A DNA stretch of 5,404 nucleotides, from positions 1-5,404 of the forward strand of contig DNSH01000138.1 of NCBI GenBank assembly GCA_003499715.1, read 5' to 3'. Source of the stretch: Candidatus Mesolinea sp. GTDB lineage: Bacteria > Chloroflexota > Anaerolineae > Anaerolineales > Anaerolineaceae. The translations under genes and the position numbers were made by a program. Position 1 is the first letter of the stretch. The number at the start of each line of letters is the position of its first letter. Positions 1 through 5,370 of this stretch are shown piece after piece. The notes beneath the pieces were generated by a model, which was not told the origin of the DNA, did no database searches, and was given only the letters and a program-made list of their open reading frames with translations.

Positions 1-236
1 CCGCTGAACGTAAGTGGGATGTGAGTGTCAAAGTGGCTGAATTTCGAAAGCTTAAAGAAGCAGTGCCTGGCTGCGACGTTCTTGTTCAGATTGCTCCCAG
101 CGATCCCACCGACTATGGCATTCCAAAGATTAGCGGCGTACCTTTCCTAACAGGCTTTGAGCTGGATAAGACCATCCAAGCCTTAGATGAAATCATCAAT
201 GCTGAGCCGCCCACGAAACAAGAGGAAAGTGAATAG
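1..236 (+). CDS. PTS system IIB component, galactitol (GatB) type, C-terminal part
   Basis: The frame is open from the left edge (first full codon at base 3) to a TAG stop at 234-236, so this is the last ~78 codons of a longer gene. The GTG at 21 is internal, not a start. The tail reads IPKISGVPFLTG followed by a helix with LDKTIQALDEII. This resembles the end of galactitol-type IIB proteins, where a short strand, a G-[VM]-P-F-[LV]-[ST]-G motif and a C-terminal helix close the domain. In the phosphotransferase system IIB takes phosphate from IIA onto an N-terminal cysteine and passes it to the sugar entering through IIC; that cysteine lies outside the window, so activity cannot be judged. An acidic tail (KQEESE) follows the domain. 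The next gene starts 26 nt downstream on the same strand, consistent with one operon. Substrate unknown; the IIB call rests on remembered family similarity. Confidence 0.72.
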   Translation, partial: AERKWDVSVKVAEFRKLKEAVPGCDVLVQIAPSDPTDYGIPKISGVPFLTGFELDKTIQALDEIINAEPPTKQEESE

Positions 237-262
237 AAAGTTGCCGCTCAGATCGAGGATTT

Positions 263-898
263 ATGGAAATCACAACCGCCCGTGAGGTCATTGCTGAGTT
301 TGGAGCAGAGCTTTACCGCCGCTTCCTTACTGATAGCACTGGCGGTAACTTAAGCATCCGCATCGACGATACCATCATTATGACGCCCAGATTCGCTGGG
401 GCACGTTGGCATTGGCAGCTTAAACCTCATCAAGTTTTAGTCTTAGATTTGGAAGGCAATATTATAGAAGGCGATGGCGAAATCTCACGTGAAGCCCGTG
501 CGCATTTTACGCTCCTACAACACTTTTACCCGGAAGCCACAGCCCTTGTGCACACCCACCCACGCCATATCATGTCTTTTTGTGCTGCAGAACAACCCAT
601 GCCGGCGGTCTTGGAATGCACCAAGCCGTTAGGGACCTTGGAATTATGCCGCTACGCCCCCAGCGAAAGCCAAGCCTTGGCAGATGCTTTACTTGAATAC
701 ATGCTTAGCCATAAAAACAGCTTAAGCCAGAACGGCGTAATCGCTTGTATGGCTCCGCGTCATGGGCTGTTTGTTTTAGCACGCGATATCTACACGGGTT
801 ATGAGGTCACTGAACGCTTGGATGGCAATGCTTATTGCGTCCTCCAGGCTGAGCAGATTGGCGGGGTAACCCCTATCGATCAACGCACAACAGAATAA
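263..898 (+). CDS. Class II aldolase/adducin family protein, atypical subfamily
   Basis: A 211-residue protein, the normal length for this family, whose members include L-fuculose-phosphate aldolase (FucA) and L-ribulose-5-phosphate 4-epimerase. They use a divalent metal, usually zinc, to stabilise an enolate and cleave or rearrange sugar phosphates. Visible hallmarks: TGGNLSIR at 26-33, HTHP at 97-100 (metal ligands H97 and H99), a third metal histidine H167 in RHG, and a catalytic glutamate candidate E77 in SREARAH. Two sites that bind substrate phosphate in FucA look different: the TG after the TP strand reads RF (43-44), and the SSE stretch reads SRE (75-77). The substrate may therefore not be a standard 1-phosphate, and a specific enzyme name is not justified. 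The ATG at 263 has a close upstream GAGGA (255-259). The gene lies 26 nt after the PTS IIB gene and 42 nt before deoC, so it probably acts on the sugar that PTS imports or a derivative. Confidence 0.85.
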   Translation: MEITTAREVIAEFGAELYRRFLTDSTGGNLSIRIDDTIIMTPRFAGARWHWQLKPHQVLVLDLEGNIIEGDGEISREARAHFTLLQHFYPEATALVHTHPRHIMSFCAAEQPMPAVLECTKPLGTLELCRYAPSESQALADALLEYMLSHKNSLSQNGVIACMAPRHGLFVLARDIYTGYEVTERLDGNAYCVLQAEQIGGVTPIDQRTTE

Positions 899-940
899 AT
901 TGAATATTATCTATGCGCAATAGAGAAAGGGAGAGAAAAT

Positions 941-1762
941 ATGTCAGAAAACAATAAAAGCTACATCCGCAAAAGCCATTACGAAAACATCCAGCTAAGC
1001 ATTTATCTGGATGCTAAGGGGCATTTGCTTGACCTTGATCTGCAGCACCTTGATCAAGCCGCATCAACGCAGCCGGCAATTACCGCGCTGATTGACCACA
1101 CACTGCTCAAACCAGAAGCGACTGAGGAGCAGATCCGAATGCTCTGCGAGGAAGCTTTGGAATATCAATTTGGTGCAGTGTGCGTTAATTCATGTTGGGT
1201 TTCCCTTTGTTCTCAGCTATTGCAAGGCAGCAGCATCAAGGTGGCGAGTGTGATCGGCTTCCCCTGGGGATCCCCCGTGACAGCAGCAAAAGTCGCCGAG
1301 GCACGCCAAGCTTTGCTAGATGGAGCATGCGAATTGGATATGGTATTGAATTATGGCAAGCTCAAATCGGGCGACTACACCTATGTGGCGAATGATATCC
1401 GTGAGGTGGTGCGTTTAGCCCATAAGCATGATGCCCTAGTCAAAGTCATTCTGGAGACTGCTGTGCTCAGCGAGCAAGAAAAGATAATTGCCTGCTTGAT
1501 TGCAAAAGAAGACGGTGCGGATTTCGTCAAGACATCGACAGGCTTTGCCGGCGGAGGAGCAACCGTGGAAGACATTGCGTTGATGCGTAAAGTAGTCGGT
1601 CCAGATATGGGCGTAAAAGCCTCTGGTGGGGTGCGCAGCTACGCTGATGCCCAAAAGATGTTAGCCGCAGGCGCCACACGCATCGGCACCAGCTCCGGTA
1701 TTCATATCGCGCAAGAAGCCGCTGGGCAAACCCAAAGCAGTTCAACCACTGGTGGTTATTAA
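941..1762 (+). CDS. deoC: Deoxyribose-phosphate aldolase (DERA) with N-terminal extension
   Basis: DERA is a cytosolic class I aldolase that cleaves 2-deoxyribose-5-phosphate to acetaldehyde and glyceraldehyde-3-phosphate. The TIM-barrel part begins near residue 47 with ALIDHTLLKPEAT. Expected catalytic residues are all present: D133 in ELDMVLNYG, the Schiff-base lysine K197 in FVKTSTGF, and K226 in VKASGG. The protein ends in tyrosine (Y273), as in E. coli DERA, where the C-terminal Tyr takes part in catalysis. C81 in VCVNS occupies the position of the E. coli cysteine linked to aldehyde inhibition. At 273 residues it is longer than the ~220 common in bacteria, owing to a ~45-residue N-terminal segment of unknown role. 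The start is supported by AAAGGGAGAG (926-935) before the ATG, and no ATG lies between it and the barrel. It is the last gene of the plus-strand operon and is followed by a hairpin terminator. In this setting it may serve a PTS-imported sugar rather than nucleoside salvage. Confidence 0.95.
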   Translation: MSENNKSYIRKSHYENIQLSIYLDAKGHLLDLDLQHLDQAASTQPAITALIDHTLLKPEATEEQIRMLCEEALEYQFGAVCVNSCWVSLCSQLLQGSSIKVASVIGFPWGSPVTAAKVAEARQALLDGACELDMVLNYGKLKSGDYTYVANDIREVVRLAHKHDALVKVILETAVLSEQEKIIACLIAKEDGADFVKTSTGFAGGGATVEDIALMRKVVGPDMGVKASGGVRSYADAQKMLAAGATRIGTSSGIHIAQEAAGQTQSSSTTGGY

Positions 1763-1781
1763 TTTCCTGCTCTCCTAAAAC

Positions 1782-1814
1782 AAAAAACCCAGCTGAAATT
1801 GGCTGGGTTTTTTT
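1782..1814. terminator. Bidirectional intrinsic terminator between convergent operons
   Basis: A perfect stem CCCAGC (1788-1793) / GCTGGG (1802-1807), with an 8-base loop, is flanked by six A residues on the left (1782-1787) and seven T residues on the right (1808-1814). Read on the plus strand it is a GC-rich hairpin followed by a U-run, ending the deoC operon 19 nt after its stop. Read on the minus strand it has the same form and ends the DUF1667 operon, whose stop lies 20 nt away. The 72-nt gap between the two convergent stops is mostly taken up by this element. Confidence 0.93.
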
Positions 1815-1834
1815 ATCCCTAAATACTGTCCCGA

Positions 1835-2206
1835 TCACTCCTTAGCAGGCAGATCCCGACTTGTGATAACGTTGACGCCTGTGTTGAGTACGTTTTCCAA
1901 TACTACGGTGTTAATTTTTACCGGTGCGGTAAGCTCGACTTTACGTACCTCTTCCAATACTTTTGGGATAAGTGGTTTTGGAACCGGTTTGTCGGTGTAA
2001 ACTGGAACTAAAGGGTGGAACCCATTCTTTACCTTAACCGTGGTTGCCACCATCCGGCGAGGATCTGTTATTTCGGCAATGCCGTAGTCAATTCCTTTTT
2101 TGCAGTTATAACCACGGACTTCAATGACCTCACCATTCTCTATTACAGCCGTCAGAGTACAACCCTGTGGACAGGCGGTACAAATCAATTCAACTTCTTT
2201 AGCCAT
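1835..2206 (-). CDS. DUF1667 family protein, probable Fe-S electron-transfer subunit
   Basis: A small protein of 123 residues with four cysteines near the N-terminus, C9-x2-C12-x3-C16-x18-C35, within CTACPQGC and GYNCKKG. The spacing resembles the [4Fe-4S] site at the start of molybdopterin oxidoreductases such as formate dehydrogenase and NapA, so a 4Fe-4S cluster is likely (inference). The rest holds a short conserved part (DPRRMVATTVKV, VPVYTDKPVPK) and no membrane segment. No molybdopterin-binding domain follows, so it is not a truncated dehydrogenase of normal layout. DUF1667 proteins are commonly encoded beside GlpA-like and pyridine nucleotide oxidoreductases, as here. The start ATG follows AGGAG at 2212-2216, overlapping the TAG stop of the preceding gene 8 nt upstream, so translation is probably coupled. 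It is the last gene of the operon, before the shared terminator. Its biochemical role is unproven; an electron relay or assembly partner of the two flavoproteins is the best guess. Confidence 0.88.
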   Translation of the reverse strand: MAKEVELICTACPQGCTLTAVIENGEVIEVRGYNCKKGIDYGIAEITDPRRMVATTVKVKNGFHPLVPVYTDKPVPKPLIPKVLEEVRKVELTAPVKINTVVLENVLNTGVNVITSRDLPAKE

Positions 2207-2214
2207 TTTCTCTC

Positions 2215-3492
2215 CTACCTCGGATTAATATCAATGGTCAGACTGTTTGCCTTGGAGACATCGGTATAATTTTTCGTCTTCAATATTACTGTTACCATCT
2301 CCCCAGGACGAACATACTTTTCAGGTTTGCGCGTGATCAAGTTTTCACCATCATGGACTTCAATCCATACAGGTTGTTCAATAGGTCGGGTCACACGCAT
2401 CTGCAACCGAATATCTTCCTGAGCTAAAGTGGATTTATCCAGCTTGTGTGGGACGACATAACGCACGTTCTTGCCAGCTTTCAACGGGATATAGCGGGAT
2501 TCTGCATTGCGCAAGCTAATTGCATATTGAGCAGCACGTTTACCGGCTTCAAAGCCTGCTTCTGAAACCCAATCCACTAAGTCGTAGACGTGCACCACGT
2601 TACCGGCAGCAAATATGCCGGGTACATTCGTCTGGAATGTTTCATCCACATACGGTCCGCCCGTAATCGGATCGAGCTTAACCCCAGCCTTGCGTGAAAG
2701 TTCATTTTCGGGGATCAAACCAACCGATAGCAGCAGCGTATCACAGGGAATAATCTCTTCGGTGCCCGGAATGAAATTCCATTTATCATCCACTTGCACA
2801 GCTTCCACCGCTTCAACCCGATTCTTGCCCATAATACGCTTTACCGTGTGATTAAGCTGCAAAGGAATATTATAGTCTTGCAAGCATTGCACCAAGTTGC
2901 GGCTTAAGCCCGAAAGATACGATTGAATTTCTAAGACGCGCTCAACCTTAGCGCCTTCGAAAGTGAGGCGGCGCGCCATAATCATGCCAATATCACCTGA
3001 GCCAAGAATAACAACATCCTTCGCGGGCATGTAGCCTTCCACGTTCACCCAACGCTGGGCTGTGCCTGCGGTAAAAACGCCATTCGGGCGCATGCCGGGA
3101 ATACGGATTTGCGGACGGGTTCGTTCACGGCAGCCCATAGCTAAGACAATCGCACGTGCTTCAATTTCAACGTAGCCATGCTCTCTGCTAGAGACAAATA
3201 AGTGACGGTTTGGCGTGATATCCAGCACCATGGTATTCAGCAGATACTCGACACCTAAGCTAAGCATCTCTTCGATAAAGCGCTGCGCATAAGCAGGACC
3301 AGGCAAGTCTTCTTTGAGCAATTCCAAACCAAATCCATTGTGGATACATTGCACTAAGATGCCACCTAACTCATAATCACGCTCGATAATCAAGACATCA
3401 TCAGCACCATTCTTTTTGGCTTCGATAGCCGCAGCCACCCCACCAGGACCGCTGCCAACAACCACAACATCGTAAATGTTTTTTAGGGCCAT
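2215..3492 (-). CDS. FAD/NAD(P)-dependent oxidoreductase (Pyr_redox_2 family)
   Basis: A 425-residue flavoprotein with two Rossmann motifs: FAD-binding GSGPGG at 13-18 with E37 at the end of the second strand, and a second dinucleotide site GSGDIG at 164-169. The acidic E188 following the latter favours NAD(H) over NADP(H) (inference). The final FAD motif GIFAAGNVVHVYD lies at 292-304, followed by a conserved DLVDWVSEAG stretch. Other family features are LVQCIHNGFGL (46-56) and GCRERTR (120-126). The CxxC redox pair of thioredoxin reductase is absent, so disulfide reduction is unlikely. The residues after ~340 form a tail domain of unassigned function. Proteins of this type resemble the A subunits of opine/sarcosine-type oxidases and the partner of GlpA-like dehydrogenases. 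The start ATG lies 1 nt after the upstream gene's TAA, with GGAGG at 3499-3503 inside that gene, indicating translational coupling. Likely the NAD-facing subunit of a complex with its two neighbours. No membrane segments seen. Confidence 0.92.
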   Translation of the reverse strand: MALKNIYDVVVVGSGPGGVAAAIEAKKNGADDVLIIERDYELGGILVQCIHNGFGLELLKEDLPGPAYAQRFIEEMLSLGVEYLLNTMVLDITPNRHLFVSSREHGYVEIEARAIVLAMGCRERTRPQIRIPGMRPNGVFTAGTAQRWVNVEGYMPAKDVVILGSGDIGMIMARRLTFEGAKVERVLEIQSYLSGLSRNLVQCLQDYNIPLQLNHTVKRIMGKNRVEAVEAVQVDDKWNFIPGTEEIIPCDTLLLSVGLIPENELSRKAGVKLDPITGGPYVDETFQTNVPGIFAAGNVVHVYDLVDWVSEAGFEAGKRAAQYAISLRNAESRYIPLKAGKNVRYVVPHKLDKSTLAQEDIRLQMRVTRPIEQPVWIEVHDGENLITRKPEKYVRPGEMVTVILKTKNYTDVSKANSLTIDINPR

Positions 3493-3493
3493 C

Positions 3494-4978
3494 TTACTCC
3501 TCCACCTCTTTTGTTTCTCTGAATAGGAACTCGGACCCTTTGCCGCGCTTGGTCACCTCCAAAGGTGAGATGCCTAACTCTCTCGAAAGGATATTCACCA
3601 CACGGGGCATATCGAAGCCCCCTTGGCAGCGTCCGGTGCCAAGCCAGGTGCGCCGTTTGATCGCATCGTAGGTGCGTGCCGGTACAGGGGAATGAATCTC
3701 TGCGATGATTTCCCCTTCGGTAATATTTTCGCATCGGCAGATCACTTGACCATACCGCGGATCCATATTTACCAACAGCTGGCGGTCCTTATGGGACATG
3801 TTGCGGAAGCGGGGGCGTGCCGGTCGGATGGGATCCCATTCCTTTTTCTCGATAAGCTTTTCACCAGCATCACGCAGCATATCGACTACTTCTGCAGCAA
3901 TTGCAGGTGCGGAGGTGAGACCAGGCGATTCAATGCCACCTAAATTGACAAACCCCTCTACTTCCTCAGGGATTTCGATAATGAAGTCACTCTTATAGTT
4001 TATTCCAGGGGTCTTGCAGGGCGCATTACCTGTTGGGCGGATACCCGCAAAATTCGCAATGGAGTAACGCAGATTGAGCGTAGGCACAAGTTTGAGCGCT
4101 CCAGCAGCAACTTCGTCCAAACCTTCTTTTGTGGTGGAAGTATCCTCTTTATCCTCGATCTCATTAGCATTCGGACCGATAATGGTATTCTCATGCAGTG
4201 TTGTCGTAACGAGGATGCCTTTACCTTTCGCTGAAGGCACGGGGAAGAGCACATTATCAATAGTGATTTCCGCGCGATCAAAAATAAAATACTCGCCTTT
4301 GCGCGGCGTGATTTTAAACTCTGGGCGTATGCCAGCCTTATGCATAACTTCATCCGAATATAAACCAGCTGAGTTAACCACCCAACGACTGAGGAAATCC
4401 CCTCGGTTAGTTTTTATCCCAATGATGCGCTTGCCCTCCATGATGAAATCTTCAAAAGCAGTATCCAGCAGAATGGTTACGCCATTCATGACCGCGTTCT
4501 CGGCTGCAGCAATGGTCACTTGAAATGGATCGCAAATACCGCCCGTGGAAGCCCATAGTGCACCACTTACTTCCGGGTTAATGTTCTTTTCACGCCGGCG
4601 CACTTCGGCTCCACTGAGCATGACCATGCCAGGAACGCCGTTCTGTTTACCTTGCTGCATCAGCTTATCGACGATTGGCAGTTCATCATCTCCGATGGCA
4701 ACCACATAATCCCCGCGGCGTTCGAAGGGAAAGTTCAATTCACCGGCAAGTTGATCCCACATGGAATTAGCTTTCACATTCATGTAGGCTTTCAAAGTAC
4801 CCGGTAAAGGATCGTATCCTGCATGCACGATAGCAGTATTTGCGCTGGATACACCCATCCCAATATCGGCTGCTTTATCGATCAACAGGATTTTCCCTTC
4901 GTAGCGGGAAAGCCAGCGGGCGACCATACAGCCGACAACACCCCCTCCTATAATAATGTAATCATATTGTTCTTGCAC
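3494..4978 (-). CDS. GlpA-like FAD-dependent oxidoreductase with C-terminal BFD-type [2Fe-2S] domain (probable glycerol-3-phosphate dehydrogenase)
   Basis: A 494-residue two-domain protein. Residues ~5-370 form a DAO-type flavoprotein: FAD-binding GGGVVG at 11-16, D34 ending the second strand, and MGVSSANTAIVHAGYD at 41-56, the conserved stretch of the GlpA/GlpO and L-2-hydroxyglutarate oxidase group. Residues ~411-465 form a BFD-like iron-sulfur domain: C414-x-C416 in VICRCEN and C451 in GRCQGGF. The fourth ligand, cysteine in the usual CQGxxC motif, is D456 here. The family oxidises glycerol-3-phosphate to dihydroxyacetone phosphate, passing electrons from FAD to an Fe-S cluster; a related 2-hydroxy acid substrate is possible, so no gene symbol is given. 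There is no membrane segment. The start is GTG at 4976-4978, chosen for the AGGAGG 5 nt upstream. It is the first gene of a three-gene operon whose next start follows its TAA stop by 1 nt. No glycerol kinase or glycerol facilitator gene is present in the window. Confidence 0.9.
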   Translation of the reverse strand: MQEQYDYIIIGGGVVGCMVARWLSRYEGKILLIDKAADIGMGVSSANTAIVHAGYDPLPGTLKAYMNVKANSMWDQLAGELNFPFERRGDYVVAIGDDELPIVDKLMQQGKQNGVPGMVMLSGAEVRRREKNINPEVSGALWASTGGICDPFQVTIAAAENAVMNGVTILLDTAFEDFIMEGKRIIGIKTNRGDFLSRWVVNSAGLYSDEVMHKAGIRPEFKITPRKGEYFIFDRAEITIDNVLFPVPSAKGKGILVTTTLHENTIIGPNANEIEDKEDTSTTKEGLDEVAAGALKLVPTLNLRYSIANFAGIRPTGNAPCKTPGINYKSDFIIEIPEEVEGFVNLGGIESPGLTSAPAIAAEVVDMLRDAGEKLIEKKEWDPIRPARPRFRNMSHKDRQLLVNMDPRYGQVICRCENITEGEIIAEIHSPVPARTYDAIKRRTWLGTGRCQGGFDMPRVVNILSRELGISPLEVTKRGKGSEFLFRETKEVEE

Positions 4979-4983
4979 TCCAA

Positions 4984-4989
4984 CCTCCT
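4984..4989 (-). promoter_or_regulatory. Shine-Dalgarno site fixing a GTG start
   Basis: On the minus strand AGGAGG lies 5 nt before the GTG at 4978-4976. This complete match to the anti-Shine-Dalgarno core fixes the start of the GlpA-like gene at a GTG, although no ATG is available nearby. The encoded N-terminus (MQEQYDYIIIGGG) then begins directly before the FAD motif, as is usual for the family. Confidence 0.85.
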
Positions 4990-5090
4990 AATACATATAT
5001 TGATAATTAAATACTATCTTCAAAAGTGAAATCATCTTGATAAGAAGCCAAAATGAATAAACTGGCTCAAAGTTTATGAGATGACAGGGT

Positions 5091-5100
5091 AACAATTGTT
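5091..5100. repeat. 10-base perfect palindrome, possible operator
   Basis: AACAATTGTT is self-complementary over ten bases and lies in the probable leader of the redox operon, ~112 nt before its start codon. Symmetry does not continue beyond these ten bases. In AT-rich DNA such a palindrome may arise by chance, so its function is uncertain. Confidence 0.3.
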
Positions 5101-5114
5101 GATGGCTATTCATA

Positions 5115-5145
5115 ACTATATTTGGTCTCACACATTTTTTGGCAA
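5115..5145 (-). promoter_or_regulatory. Alternative candidate promoter of the redox operon
   Basis: On the minus strand TTGCCA (5145-5140, 5 of 6 to the -35 consensus) and TATAGT (5120-5115, 5 of 6 to the -10) are separated by 19 nt, slightly longer than ideal. Start of transcription would be near 5108, leaving a leader of about 130 nt. A perfect 10-base palindrome, AACAATTGTT at 5091-5100, would then fall just downstream of the start, a typical place for a repressor site. Confidence 0.33.
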
Positions 5146-5206
5146 TCACAATCGTGCTAAACAACAGAACCAAGGTTGCGATTCCGCCTTTTTGTGAGCT
5201 CGCTAC

Positions 5207-5253
5207 ATTATACTACGAGAGTTGACAAGATTTAGGTTTTTTTGATTTTTTTT
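5207..5253 (-). promoter_or_regulatory. Candidate promoter of the redox operon: -10 TATAAT with UP-like A-tracts
   Basis: On the minus strand a perfect TATAAT lies at 5212-5207. The -35 position, 17 nt upstream, reads CTAAAT (5235-5230) and is a poor match. Directly upstream of that are two A-tracts of 8 and 7 bases (5253-5246 and 5243-5237), where an UP element would bind the RNA polymerase alpha subunit. This would give a leader of roughly 220 nt before the GlpA-like gene. The weak -35 suggests either an activator or that this is not the main promoter. Confidence 0.4.
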
Positions 5254-5268
5254 CCTCTGATCTTATCC

Positions 5269-5289
5269 AAGATTTTCGGGAAAAATCTT
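5269..5289. repeat. AT-rich perfect hairpin in the intergenic region
   Basis: AAGATTTT (5269-5276) and AAAATCTT (5282-5289) are perfect inverted repeats around the 5-base loop CGGGA. An 8-bp stem with only one G-C pair is weak for an intrinsic terminator, although T-rich sequence follows on both strands. It may instead be a protein-binding dyad between the two divergent promoter areas. Confidence 0.45.
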
Positions 5290-5370
5290 TAATTTTTCTA
5301 AGATTCAAGGAAGAAAACGCTTAATTTTTAATTAACGCGTGTCAATTTGTGCTAAGTTTGTATAATATTA

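Noticed and set aside
21..236. GTG at 21 as the true start of a small 71-residue protein
   Set aside because: The frame stays open to the left edge, no ribosome site precedes it, and the sequence fits the C-terminal end of a longer IIB domain.
1527..1838. 103-codon open frame on the minus strand opposite deoC
   Set aside because: It overlaps the clear deoC catalytic region and crosses the terminator. The protein has no recognisable features and no ribosome site was seen.
4000..4353. 117-codon minus-strand open frame in an alternative frame of the GlpA-like gene
   Set aside because: It lies wholly within the real gene in a shifted frame and has a composition typical of out-of-frame translation (rich in Arg, Leu and Ser).
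4074..4523. 149-codon plus-strand open frame inside the GlpA-like gene
   Set aside because: It is antisense to a well-conserved flavoprotein and rich in Ser/Pro as expected for a shadow frame; no homologous family is apparent.
4988..5173. 61-codon open frame on the minus strand upstream of the GlpA-like gene, with its TAG overlapping the next ribosome site
   Set aside because: It starts with TTG without a Shine-Dalgarno sequence, its AT-driven composition looks like untranslated DNA, and a candidate promoter lies inside it. No family was recognised.
5222..5249. Perfect TTGACA on the plus strand as a -35 element
   Set aside because: At 16-18 nt downstream only T-rich sequence with a poor -10 (GATTTT) is found, so a complete promoter is not supported.
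5340..5345. Perfect TTGACA on the minus strand as a -35 for the redox operon
   Set aside because: The positions 16-18 nt downstream read like AAGCGT or TAAGCG and do not resemble a -10 element.
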